Source of the DNA: Pachypanchax playfairii
Lineage: Eukaryota > Chordata > Actinopteri > Cyprinodontiformes > Aplocheilidae
DNA length: 64,000 nt
Assembly: GCA_006937955.1 (NCBI GenBank)
Contig: SSNP01000151.1
Location: forward strand, 62,001 to 126,000
Direction of reading: 5' to 3'
Shown: positions 53,881-64,000 of the stretch, one piece after another
Layout: the number at the start of each line of letters is the position of its first letter
How positions within the stretch are numbered: position 1 is the first letter of the stretch
Translations under genes and position numbers: made by a program
The notes under the pieces: model-generated
What the model was told of the DNA's origin: nothing
The model's database searches: none
What the model saw: only the letters and a program-made list of their open reading frames with translations

Positions 53881-56053
53881 GCAGAAATGACAAACGAATC
53901 AAGTCTATCAGTTTGTAAAAATCATCCCGTTCTCGGGAGGGAATAGGAGAGACAGAAGAAGAGGTGCAGACCTCGCAGGCTTTCAAGTGTCAGACTTTTT
54001 TCTGTTCTTTTTTTTCACGAATCTAGGTCGGATTCAGTGAGATGGAGCTTCGAAATTATGAAGGGATTCGACCAGCTCCCGACACCTTTGTGTCCATCAA
54101 AAATCATCTTCCTTCATTTCTCTCATGGCGAGATGTGTTGTTTTATTTTGAAAGGAAAAAAAACAGCAGCAAACTAGTTGATTAGAACCCAAGTTTTCAC
54201 TTCACTCCTGGAGAAGAAAAATCCCCTTTTCTTTAGTCCTGTTTTGAGGGGTAAGATAGTTTGCTGCGCCTTTTACGCACACCAAAAGCTGTAAAAATGT
54301 ACATATGATTTCAGGCGGAAACCAAAGCAATAAGTCCCGTGTGAGCGCACCACACACCTCTGATGAGTGTATCCCCGTGTTTCTCTCTTCTGTTTTAACA
54401 AACACCCTAAACAAGAGAAAGAGAAAACAGATAGACAGGCATTAGATGGGTTAATGTCAATCCCGTCACCACCACGCCACCTCAGCCCGGATCCTGCCTC
54501 ACCAGTCCGGCAGAGACTTTTTCCTCCCTCCCCTTTCCTGCTCTCTTCCTCTCCCATTGGAAAAAAAGAAGACACAGGACAAGCAGGCGTTCTCTCTTAC
54601 TTACGTTTTAAGAGTCGTGAGAAAGATTTCAACCGCTCATCTCAACGCATCCTGGACAGAGTCGGGTTTTTTTCCTCCCTCTCTCTCTTTTAGGACGAGT
54701 GGTTGATGCGGTGGAGAGGATATCACTTGGAGAGAAACGGGGGGATCAAGCGGGACGCAGGCGCATCCAAGCTTCGCCCAAAAACAGATCAGATCGTCAT
54801 AAACCAAAACGTTTGTGTCTTTAAAAAGGCTAAAAGAGAAGCGGAGGAAAACTCCAGGGACCGATCCGAGGTCTCTCAAAGGGGGAGGAAAAAAATGGAA
54901 ACGCGGTGGATCTAGAAGCTGTTTCAGACAGTCTCAACTGATAGACAGACGCATCGAGTGGCTTTTCCTGCTACATTTTTACTCCTCCCCTCTCCACAAG
55001 CGTCACCCCTGACAGAGGAGCCTACCTGTCAATCTTTTTAATTGTCTTGTTTTCCCCCCCTTCTCTCTCTCTCTCTCCCTCTCTCACCGTCTCCATTTGC
55101 TTTTAAAACCCCAAACCTCCGACAAAAAGGAAGAATCATTTTAGAACTTGGAAGGTCCACAAAAGCCACATTTATAAATAATAATAATAAAAACATGTAT
55201 CGCACTTACTTACAACTTAAGACATGATCTCGAGCTCATGATTGCGTCGCAGTGACATGGCACGAGGGGGGGTGCGACTTCCAAGGAGGGTGGGACATAA
55301 AGGTTCAATAGTCCAGTATCTTCAGGGAACGCGTTGAAAAGAAGCTCGACGCTCCAAGAGAATGAAAGTCACATGACAACAAATCCTAACAGCTCCGCGA
55401 GACGTGCAAAAATCAAAAAGAAAGAAAGAACCGAAAGAAAACACACTTTCACGGAGCGCCAATGAGAGCTTTGGTTACAGGTGTAGCTACACAAACACAT
55501 ACACAGAGCTCCAAATGTACAGAAGGATAAATCGGGAGCGCATGTGCGCAGCGCGTGTCTGATAAACAGCCTGAATGTTTTTATTCGGGGATGCTTGACT
55601 AAATCCGACCGGTCGGTGTTGTTCTCGCTGGGAGGAAGATCCGATGGGGGGCAATATGTTGGGAGATGTGGATTGATTTGTTTCACCTTACTAGGAAGTG
55701 AGTGCTGTGTCCGGGAAGGGGAGGGACTCCGACAACAAGTCTGGGGCGCTGCTGTGCGTCCTACCCAAGCTGCGGCAGTGCAACGTTTTAATCCTCAAAA
55801 CACAATTTTTTCCATTTTCTTGACCTCAAGTAACAGAGATTCTACTTACAAAGCAGTGTGATTTTTTGAAAGTTCTTTAAAAGCGTGCTTGCTGCGGCTC
55901 GGCTCAGCTCGGCTCTGCTCGGCCTGGTCTGGGCTGCACGCAGTTCAATGCGTGGTGGGAAAGCCTGTAGCGCAAGCTAACGGCAGCAGGGCTCGTTACT
56001 CTGCACACGGACGAGAGTCAAGTTGTCCGTGAACTTTGTCGCAATCGGGAGCA
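53850..56053. promoter_or_regulatory. Divergent tshz1/ptgr3 promoter region and 5' UTRs
   Basis: About 2.2 kb separates the two start codons, which point away from each other. This span must therefore hold both 5' UTRs and probably both core promoters. It is richer in CpG than the flanks, especially 55,240-56,340. It contains CCAAT boxes in both orientations (CCAAT on plus near 55,457; ATTGG near 54,556), pyrimidine tracts, and a repeated CGGCTCNGCT-like run at about 55,895-55,925. I see no clear TATA box placed to define either start site. Open frames here look like chance products of CpG-rich leader sequence. Confidence 0.6.
55948..55980 (+). other. Short upstream ORF before ptgr3
   Basis: An ATG at 55,948 opens a 10-codon frame ending TAA at 55,980, 73 nt before the ptgr3 ATG. 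It would be in the ptgr3 leader if transcription starts upstream of it, which the sequence alone does not show. Confidence 0.3.
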
Positions 56054-56337
56054 ATGTCCATTCTGCTGGTGGCGACGAAGGGCAGCAGAGCAGCGTCGCT
56101 TCTCGGCCGGGGGCGCAGAGGCACCGACGCACTTTCAGGAGTTCACACGCTTCGGAGACGCTTCATCATAGACATGTCCTACTCAGCGCACTTCATGGAT
56201 TTCCAAGGCTCCTCCATACCCAGCAGCATGAAAAAGCTGGTCGTAACCAAGCTCAGTCCCAATTTCAGAGAGGCCGTTTCAGTGCAAACCGTTTCCGTTC
56301 CGACACCCGGAGACGCCGAGCTGCTCATCAGAAATCG
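56054..56337 (+). CDS. ptgr3: Prostaglandin reductase 3 (Ptgr3/Zadh2), coding exon 1
   Basis: This exon encodes residues 1-94 plus two bases of codon 95, ending at a GTAAGT donor (56,338). The first ATG in frame is at 56,054 (G at -3); an upstream TTG in frame is not a plausible eukaryotic start. Residues 1-40 are rich in Arg/Lys, Ser, Ala and Leu with one Asp before residue 40, ending in RRRF, and resemble a mitochondrial presequence. A second in-frame Met at 41 (56,174, also G at -3) begins the MSYSAHFMDFQG block that aligns with the conserved part of vertebrate ZADH2. The rest is the start of the GroES-like catalytic domain. The total protein is 403 residues, about 26 longer than my recollection of human ZADH2 (377), all at the N-terminus. 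Confidence 0.93.
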
Positions 56338-58376
56338 GTAAGTTGATGATTCTGAGACATGGACACGAATCAAGCGATCGGATGAAACAGTCGGTGACCC
56401 AAAGCGAGTCTATTCGTCTGCCATAGACATCGATCAGTCACTATTGTTAAGAAGTTAGAGAAAGATCTCCGCTTACCTCGATTTTACCCTCGTCCAGCCA
56501 CTGCGAGCATCATCAACATCATCATCATCACGAGATGGCAAAAATACGTGAGGATTAAACGCTGTACTGTTACTCCAAGTTCCGCCCTCCCTGCATTTGT
56601 CTATCAATCCATCTCCCTCCCTCCCCTCTCTCTGTCCTCCTGTCTCCCTACGTCACCAACCTGCAAAACAGAAAGTCGTGGGGGGGCTCAGACTGGCACC
56701 AGGAGATGGAGATGATGGAGAAGGAGGAGATGCAGCGTTACATGGCGCTGGAACTGCAGCATCACGTCTCATGCACAGCAGCAGGAAGCAGCAGTGTCTA
56801 AACAAAATTGTACCTGAATATAGAGAGAAGATTCCACCAAACATTTACTCATTTCAAACCAGGAGAGGAAACATTCCAGCTCATAATGGAATCAGTCCAA
56901 TCTGCTACTGCAGCTCTGCTTTGGATTGAAAACCTTCTTACTGACTCACATCCTGATCAGTTTGTAGTTTCGACTCCAAATAAAATACAGTTTAGCATCA
57001 GACTGATTGTATCACCTTAGAGCTTTAGTGGATTTGAAGGTAATGAACTATGACCTTTGACCATTCTGTCATCTGGAGGCACCTGATGGGAGAAATATCT
57101 TCCTGCAACTTGAGATCCCGTTTTCCCCGAGTTTGATTAACAAAAGTGAAATTTTAATGAAAGATACATTTCAAGAAGGAAAGATTTGACATTTTAAAAG
57201 GATGTATGCACTGGAGCAAAACATGGATGTGTTTAGTTCTGATGCTGACATCACTGCAGCAGATCTTTTTAATTAGACTGAGTCTTTGCAGCAAACCTCC
57301 CGACTGCATCCGAATCAAATCATATGTGATCCATGCACACACGTAACTGTTAAATGAATGTAATATACAACCTGCACGTTAAAGACGACGCTGGAAATAT
57401 AGTGTTTTGTTTCTTTTTTTTTTATTAGGTAACCTTAATCATAATCAATATTTGGCTCCATATTTTCTTTATTTTCTTTTTGTTTTTTCTACTTTATCAA
57501 AAGAAACACTTGTGAAGAAATAATAAAATACGAATGTTCAGTTTGCAGTATTTTAAAACAGTTTTTAGCCAGTACACCAGCTTATTGGTGATATATTGTG
57601 CTATTACTGTCACCCGTTTTGAATCACTTTTAACACAAATCTACAACTTAATTACCACAAAGCTCCAGTTATTTAGATTTCTACCAACTCAAATGACTCT
57701 GTAGTTTCAGTTCAGTGCAGTTCTGTTTTCTTAGCAATAACATAAAATGTTTCTGTGAGGAAACTGATCCCGAGATGTAAAGAAGTCAAATCAAGGTGTT
57801 TTGTTGTATCATCTTTATCCATCTGTAAACCGCAGGAATATTACCTACAAGCTCAAAGTACACATGTGACATGCACTGTAATGAGGCACAGCGTGCGCGC
57901 CGCTCTAAAAGACACTAAATGATTTATTTATACATTCCTTTCCAACAGATTTGTTTCTAGCATCTTCCAAAAAGGAAGATGAAAACAGCTGCCTTCGTGT
58001 TGAGGCAAGAAGCAACTATTCCGTGATTTATAGAAAAAAAAAAACAAAAAGTGCAGTTTGTTGTGGGTGTCTGTGAAGACAATGAGTTATGACATCATGC
58101 AATGTGTTTTGTGATACAAGCCTTTCCCTGTCAGTGCACGACTGTTCTTCTCAGGAGAAAAGGGAGTCGTTGCCAAAACAAGGCGGAGTGTTTGTGCCCG
58201 CTGCTCACGCCTTTGCGGAAGGAGGCTCGAGTCCTGACCTTCACTCAGGCTTTCAGGAAAAATGTTTTTACACTCATGACCTGGTGAACCGCTGTGTGCT
58301 GAAGTGAATGTTAATCTTCTAGATCATGATGCAGCTGTTTTATTAATCTGAATTTATTCTTTTCTCTGTGTTTCAG
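56338..58376 (+). other. ptgr3: ptgr3 intron 1
   Basis: A 2,039-nt phase-2 intron bounded by GTAAGT and a pyrimidine-rich TTTCAG. No embedded gene is recognisable. It has an ATC-rich microsatellite (about 56,505-56,530), AT-rich sequence in the middle and short chance frames at 58,089-58,310. Confidence 0.85.
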
Positions 58377-59304
58377 TTTTGTGGGGATCAACGCCTCTGA
58401 TATTAATTACTCAGCAGGCCGCTACGACCCCTCGGTGTCGCCTCCCTTTGACGCCGGATTCGAGGGTGTTGGTGAGGTCGTCAGCCTCGGCCTCAGCGCC
58501 AGCTCACGTTACACCGTCGGGGACACTGTGGCCTACTTTGGCAGCGGTGCGTTTGCCAACTACACGGTGGTTCCGGCCAAGGAATGTGTGCCTGTTCCCT
58601 CGGTGAAGCCGGAGTTCCTCACCCTGCTGGTGAGCGGCGCCACGGCCTACATTGCCTTGAAGCGTCTGGGTGACCTGGCCAAAGGTGAGACTGTCCTGGT
58701 CACGGCGGCTGCAGGAGGAACAGGACAGTTTGCTGTGCAGTTTGCCAAGCGAGCTGGTTGCCACGTCATAGGAACCTGTTCGTCCAACGAGAAGGCCGGC
58801 TTCCTAAAATCCATCGGTTGTGACAGGGCAATCAACTACACTGTGGAAGATCTTGCTAAGACACTGAGGAAAGAGTACCCACGAGGCGTAGACGTGGTGT
58901 ATGAGTCAGTCGGAGGCAGCGTCTTAGAGCTCGCAGTGAACAGTCTGGCTAATAAAGGCCGGCTCATTGTGATAGGCTTCATTTCAGGCTACCAGAGCGC
59001 ATCGGGCATCCCACCTTTTAAAGGAGGGACATTACCAGTCAAACTGCTCCAGAAGTCAAGCAGCATTCGAGGTTTCTTCTTGCCCCACTTTCTCAGTGAC
59101 TACCGGGAGGCTCTGAGCAGCATGATGCAGATGATTGCCAAAGGAGAGCTAGTGTGTGAGGTGGACTGTGGGGAGAAGGAGCAGGAGGGGCCGTTCGTAG
59201 GCTTGGAGTCGGTTTTCCGGGCCGTGGACTACATGTACGCTGGGAAAAACCTGGGTAAAGTTGTGGTAGAGGTGTCCCATCCAGCTGTTAGTAGTAAGCT
59301 GTGA
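58377..59304 (+). CDS. ptgr3: Prostaglandin reductase 3 (Ptgr3/Zadh2), coding exon 2
   Basis: This exon completes residue 95 and encodes residues 96-403. The family (medium-chain dehydrogenase/reductase, quinone-oxidoreductase-like) reduces the 13,14 double bond of 15-oxo-prostaglandins with NADPH; the mammalian protein restrains PPAR-gamma activity in adipocytes. Seen here: the conserved GINASDINYSAGRY block, the Rossmann nucleotide-binding loop AAAGGTGQFA (about 205-214), GTCSSNEKAGFLKSIGCDRAIN (split across the fold), DVVYESVGG, and RLIVIGFISGYQ. No zinc-ligand set of classical alcohol dehydrogenases is evident, so the name 'zinc-binding' is historical. The protein ends in SKL, a perfect PTS1 peroxisomal signal (401-403). 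The junction CG|T restores an Arg codon before Phe-Val-Gly. There are no internal stops and the exon is complete. Confidence 0.95.
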
Positions 59305-60118
59305 TTAAATCAATGAAACAAGGATGATAGTCAGAAACCTTAAAACTGTGAAAAGAGTTTAATTTCTTTATTCTTATAAGATGTTTGATCAGAGTCCAGT
59401 GATTAAAGATTATATTTCTATGAATGAACATTCTTAAAACAATAATTTAAAACTTTTTTTAAATAGTGAAGTGATTTTTCTAAACGTGAGACGTGAACAA
59501 TGAGTTTAACCGTTTGCAATTATTTTAAAATTTGGCATCGATCATCGTACATCACATTAAAACTCATGAACAGAATCTCTTTTATTTCACCTTTAAAAAA
59601 AAAATCATGCTTTTTCTTAATCTGGTGCAATCAAGTCCATCCCTGAAATGATTTTACAACCACCGCGGTAACGTGCTTGCTTTTAGCACTGGAGTACTTT
59701 ATCTACTATAAATATTTTATGATGGACTTCATTGTTTTTCTAATAGGGGCTTACGTCGGTACTAGTCTGTCAGAAGTGAGTGCTGCTCCAGGTGCGCTTG
59801 GCATTTCATTGCCTGTTTGTGGCTGACAGAAACAGCATTCACACAATCAATCTTTTCATTCACATGCCCCGAAGCTGCACATAATAAAAAAATATATAAA
59901 ATAAAATTAGTCCAGCTAACCAGGAGCTGGACTTGAAAATGTCATTATTTTCACTCCAAAATAAAAAAAAAAAAGAAAAGAAATTTGCTCTTGGTGAATG
60001 TTTTGTTAAATGCTCTTTGACGCTTAAAAAAAAAAAAACAAGGTTCAAAGCTTTGCAACAGTAGATATCAAGTTAGTTCATGTGGTATTAACAGAGAAAC
60101 AATTAAAAACTCAATAAA
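59305..60118 (+). other. ptgr3: ptgr3 3' UTR (approximate)
   Basis: AT-rich sequence follows the TGA stop. AATAAA hexamers occur at 59,883-59,888, 59,900-59,905, 59,960-59,965 and 60,113-60,118, so cleavage could lie anywhere from about 59.9 to 60.14 kb. Several long A runs (59,959-59,973 and 60,027-60,039) could mimic poly(A) in transcript data. Confidence 0.45.
59883..59905 (+). terminator. Candidate polyadenylation signals of ptgr3
   Basis: Two AATAAA hexamers (59,883-59,888 and 59,900-59,905) are the first canonical signals after the ptgr3 stop, about 580-600 nt downstream. Confidence 0.35.
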
Positions 60119-60383
60119 ATAAAATAATTCTTACAATCCTAAAGTCCTTCATGGATAAGAAGCTTTCTTGAATGATTTGACTTTTTATGATTGAACAGAC
60201 TGGAGTCACTGTATTCATTGAAATGTCAAAGCATTGTGTGTGTATGTGTGTGTGTGTTGCATTAATGTGCTAGATTTCATCTAAAACAAACACCTGTTCC
60301 TTCCTGGCAGGGAGGGTTGCAGACTTCATGCTCTGTGAACACTTTATTTCCTCGTCCAGGTGGATACTCAGAATATAACCCAG

Positions 60384-60500
60384 TGTGAAATATGTTACAG
60401 GTGTGACCCCAGCATGCAAAGCTGCTACGATCACATCCACCGTGCAGGAAATCTCTTAACACACCAAGGCCATTTAAAAACCCACACTGGGGAAAGTTAG
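60384..60500 (+). pseudogene. Possible relic of a C2H2 zinc-finger gene
   Basis: In this frame a 38-codon stretch contains a CxxC pair (60,384-60,395), further Cys and His residues, and ends with GNLLTHQGHLKTHTGES followed by a TAG. The terminal part closely resembles the helix, second His and inter-finger linker (H-T-G-E-K-P) of tandem C2H2 proteins, but the finger spacing is disrupted and it stops at the linker. It sits just after the ptgr3 3' end with no flanking fingers visible. I judge it a decayed fragment; chance similarity is possible because the match is short. Confidence 0.35.
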
Positions 60501-60829
60501 ACATGCCGGTTGAAGTCACCGTCACTTCAGACAGCGTTCATGTGTTTAAACACGGAGGATGAACTGTCCTCTTTATCAGCTGTGTAACACATTCACCACC
60601 CATTTGTTTACATCCACTGGGTTTCTATTAATACACAACAAAATTCAGACTGCTCCGTTTGTGTGAAGCCTCTTAATTATTTTATTACTTTAATTATTCA
60701 TTCCAAAAAGAATAAGATTCATTTTAAATAAATTTGGAAACTAAGATTAGGAGACAAACAGAGATTATATCAAGCTGATCTGCACAACAGGTTCCTTTGT
60801 TCTGTTTGTTCAGGTGTTAGAAAGCAAAA

Positions 60830-61095
60830 GCAAGCTCCTACATGCCAGCGCCGCACAAGGTGACCAAGGTGATGATGTGCAAAGATGTTTGTATGAATTC
60901 AGCCTGACTGAGCAGCAGCATTCATCCACGCTGGACTGTAAGCAGGAAGGCCCGCGCTTGGCGTCTCTGCAATTAACAGGAGAGGCCTGGTTTGTCTGGT
61001 CCTCCAGGGGCCTACCTGTACCGCCGCTGATTAGTGAGCAGTCGCAGCCCCAATTAGAGAACACAGCAACCTGAAGAGACAACACTCTTTTATTT
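60830..61095. promoter_or_regulatory. Candidate cis-regulatory element downstream of ptgr3
   Basis: Balanced unique sequence with gcaattaacagg, ctgattagtgag and ccaattagag words within about 100 bp. Minus- and plus-strand open frames across it have no domain similarity. Confidence 0.33.
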
Positions 61096-62539
61096 AATTG
61101 GATTGTGTTGCAAGTCCTCGGCTGCGAACTGCCATCGCACTGAATCAGCGTTGAGTTGCAGAGCGTAAACAAGACATTAAAGATAGAGAGGGTCTTCTGG
61201 AGATGTAATTGTAGACTGTGATGGTGATTTGAAAAAAAAAACGTTATCCAAGAAAATCTGATGCCTCTTATTTTAATGACTGTTCTGTTATTTCTCAGAA
61301 TGACCTCAGAACATGGTTTAAACATAATTATTTTGGTATCTATGTAATTTTGTGGGTAAATTAAAATTACCATTAAATGTAGATATGGATGGTTGTGCAG
61401 CGATTGTAACGAGAATCTAAAAACTGATTGCATTTAACACTTTATTCCATCAGGAAGGAAAAAAAGTTGACCTGAAAAATTAACAGGCTCGGGTTTATTT
61501 ACTTTTAGGAGAGACGGGTTACATTTTCCCATGAAAACAGAAAATATAAATCTAGATTTATAACACACACCTGCTCTGTTTCACACACTGACTCCTAGAA
61601 TCAGCTGTGGTCATAAATACCCTGGAACTTACCGTAAAGGCTGATAGTAAACCGGATAAAGATGTTGTGTAGCTGCTGATACTGCAGCGTTTTCTATATG
61701 TTCTGGTTATTTGCATCATTAGTAGTCATCACAGAGGCCTCAGTGGATGCTGCTAAAGCTTACTTCAAGGATGAAAATGTTTACATGGCTGCATGAAAAA
61801 CTAATCAGCTTTTTTGTTCATCTTCAATTATCAAAAAAATAACAGAACTGCACAGATTTCTTTACTGTTGCACGCTGGCTCTCAGGCTAGAAAAACGCTT
61901 CAAGATTTCCCAGTTCCTCCTTTTTTCTCTATACTTTTCTCCTTTGCTCTTATATGTGTCACATAACAAAGACATCACCCTCGTATTGTGGCATGGTAGT
62001 CTACCTCAAGGCACCGTAGGGACTCTGGCTTTGCTGCTTGGCGCTGCCAGCATCCAGACAGTCCAGTTTCTTTCTCTACAAGTCAGTCAGATCCCCTCAA
62101 CTCCCCAACTCCCCGAGCCCCCATCACTTCTACCTCTGCCTAATTACCAAACCTAAAACCCCACTCAACTAATTAGCCACAGCAGACCCAGGAGCTGTGA
62201 GTAAAGGTAAAAAAGATGGCTTCATTCAGGAGGTTGTGTGTGTTTGTGTGTGTGTGGAGTGAAAAAATGAGCATAAAAAGAAGCTGAATATTCAAGCCTG
62301 CTTTCGTGAGCACATCTCTACATCCAATTAAAGTCATTTATTAAACTGTTTGCGAAAGCTGAGCTGAGCATGACAGATAGAGACAGCAGTGCGTTTGTTT
62401 GTTTGTGGCCGTGCATGTGTTTCTGGATATGTAGAAGCACCGGCAGGTTGGATGTATGCTCCCTCCTTCACACACACCTCTACACACACAAACATCCACA
62501 TGTGTCTCCGTGTGGCTGGCAATCTGTCGGCTTTTCTGT

Positions 62540-62720
62540 CTATCAGCGGCGCGAGAGCTCAGTGGGACATAAATTACAATATGCAGCGGCGCCACTTGTG
62601 TAAGTCTCAATGAAGGGGAGGAATAACTTTCTTAATCAAGTTCCCCCTGATTAATTGTAATAAAGGTGTCATCTGAAAACGTGTCGTCCTGATTGAGTAA
62701 TTCGGGGCTGGAGACAGTAA
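62540..62720. promoter_or_regulatory. Candidate cis-regulatory element downstream of ptgr3
   Basis: Unique sequence containing cataaattacaatatgcag, cttaatcaag, and ctgattaattgtaataaagg, i.e. several TAAT/ATTA cores within 100 bp. Confidence 0.33.
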
Positions 62721-62913
62721 GCCCGTCCCCGGTGATTGGGGAGGGTTGGACAGAGGGGGGTGGGGGAGGGGGGTTGTGGAGACACAAATAGCTCTTGGGC
62801 ACAGTGGCAGCTTTCGCACAACTGACAGTTATGAAATACAATTATCAGTGTGATCTGCTTAAGAATTCATCAGCTGCTTCAGCGGCCAGTAAAGGCATTC
62901 ACAGAAGGGGGGT

Positions 62914-62952
62914 GGGGGGGGGGGGGGNNNNNNNNNNGGGGGGGGGGGGGGG
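62914..62952. other. Poly-G run containing a 10-N assembly gap
   Basis: Ten N (62,928-62,937) interrupt a G homopolymer on both sides. The true length and content are unknown. Confidence 0.97.
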
Positions 62953-63467
62953 TGACACAAAAGGGGAGTAGGCCTCACTGATTAAATGAGCTTTTTTATT
63001 TTGTCCAACAGATTGTTCACATTTTGTTGCACAGTTGTAAAAGTATAACTTCCTCTGTTAGAGCTTCCTGTTGATTTGAACCAGCCAAAATCCAAATGGT
63101 TTAACTTTGTGATGTGAAGACTGATGATGAGTAACACATAAAACATTCATAAAACAATAAAACATCTTTTGTTTTAAACCTTTTACTTTAGTAATGTTAG
63201 ACACATGAATGAGATGCGAAGGAATCTTCCCCTTAAATGATTAATTTGATTCATTTTTAAAATTATTATGTTATTAAATGAAATGTTAAGCAGTATCTTG
63301 ATTTAAAAATTAAGGTTTTGTTAGGGTTAAGTAACAAACCTATACTTTTAAATCAAGGGTTTAGGATTTTGGGTTAGTGTTGGAATCTACATGCGTCTCC
63401 TCAGAATGATAATCACCAAAAACTTTCAGCAGCACTTTGTTCTGTTCAATTTAACATGTAGCAGGTT

Positions 63468-63471
<4 letters not shown>

Positions 63472-63523
<52 letters not shown>
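63472..63523. repeat. (GT)n microsatellite
   Basis: About 26 uninterrupted GT units in the 3' flank of ptgr3. Confidence 0.95.
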
Positions 63524-63524
<1 letters not shown>

Positions 63525-63812
63525 TACATGTTGTATAAAAGGCAAAAACAGGGTAATAATGACCTTAAATAATGCAGCTGATAGCATCAACCTAATAGAA
63601 CATGGATCTAATTATCATCAGCAGGGTAAATATAAACATCTGAAAAGTTAAGGTTAAATAGTGTAGAAGTATCATTATGTCATTTCCTGAAACAATAACT
63701 AATTATTTAGACCCTGTGTTCCTTTGGTTCTGCATTAAGTCACCTGACATCATCTTAGTAGAGACAAGTCGTCATGATCAGGTTCAGATGAAGCAGAAAG
63801 AGCTGAAGTGAG

Positions 63813-63835
63813 TTGTTTGTTTGTTTGTTTGTTTA
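63813..63835. repeat. (TTTG)n microsatellite
   Basis: About five TTTG units near the right edge of the window. Confidence 0.85.
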
Positions 63836-64000
63836 CTTTATCCAGATTAGTAATCATGTAAATGTTCTCATTCAGCCATTTGTGCAGCAGTAAGGCTGAA
63901 GCTGCTGAGAAAATGTGCATCACTCCCACATTTTAAACAATCTGGGTTCGGGGTTTTACATAAGATGTTTTATTAGGGGGAGGGGAAAGACACATTTTAA

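Larger units (their letters stand above)
61096..64000. other. Gene-free 3' flank of ptgr3
   Basis: No gene recognised. Contains a unique stretch at about 61,980-62,180, the candidate element at 62,540-62,720, the poly-G gap, and GT and TTTG microsatellites. Confidence 0.65.

Noticed and set aside
56036..56053. Extended ptgr3 start (six more codons)
   Set aside because: The upstream codon is TTG; the first ATG is at 56,054.
60810..61433. 207-codon minus-strand open frame
   Set aside because: No recognisable domain; composition changes along its length and it overlaps a likely regulatory block.

Overview
This is vertebrate nuclear DNA, almost certainly from a ray-finned (teleost) fish. It is intron-rich and AT-rich outside promoters, full of CA/GT microsatellites, and carries decayed fish-type DNA transposons. 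It holds two protein-coding genes with clear vertebrate orthologues, teashirt zinc finger 1 (tshz1) and prostaglandin reductase 3 (ptgr3/zadh2). I cannot name the species.

Layout: 1-22,248 is the 3' flank of tshz1 and has no recognisable gene. It contains a decayed Tc1-like transposase (about 8.68-9.06 kb), a 1.1 kb terminal-inverted-repeat element (13,143-14,272) lying between two copies of a dispersed repeat, a 17-bp minisatellite, and several unique stretches that look like cis-regulatory elements. tshz1 lies on the minus strand: 3' UTR about 22.25-23.55 kb, a giant coding exon at 23,554-27,083, an intron of about 26.7 kb (27,084-53,809) with microsatellites and candidate enhancers, and a tiny first coding exon at 53,810-53,849. 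A shared intergenic region of about 2.2 kb follows. ptgr3 is on the plus strand, with exon 1 at 56,054-56,337, a 2.0 kb intron, exon 2 at 58,377-59,304 and a 3' UTR to about 60.1 kb. The last 4 kb are non-coding, with a possible zinc-finger relic, candidate conserved elements and a 10-N gap inside a poly-G run.

The two genes are unrelated in biochemistry. Tshz1 is a nuclear transcriptional regulator with spaced C2H2 fingers, an atypical homeodomain and a CtBP-type motif. Ptgr3 is an NADPH-dependent 15-oxo-prostaglandin reductase of the medium-chain dehydrogenase/reductase superfamily. From general knowledge of the human locus on 18q22-q23, TSHZ1 and ZADH2 are also divergent neighbours, so the order appears conserved and supports the tshz1 (not tshz2/3) assignment.

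I found no evidence of a novel multi-gene system. The most useful second-look items are the overlapping upstream ORF at the tshz1 start, the twin targeting signals in Ptgr3, the transposon nest at 12-15 kb, and the candidate regulatory blocks in the tshz1 intron and flanks.
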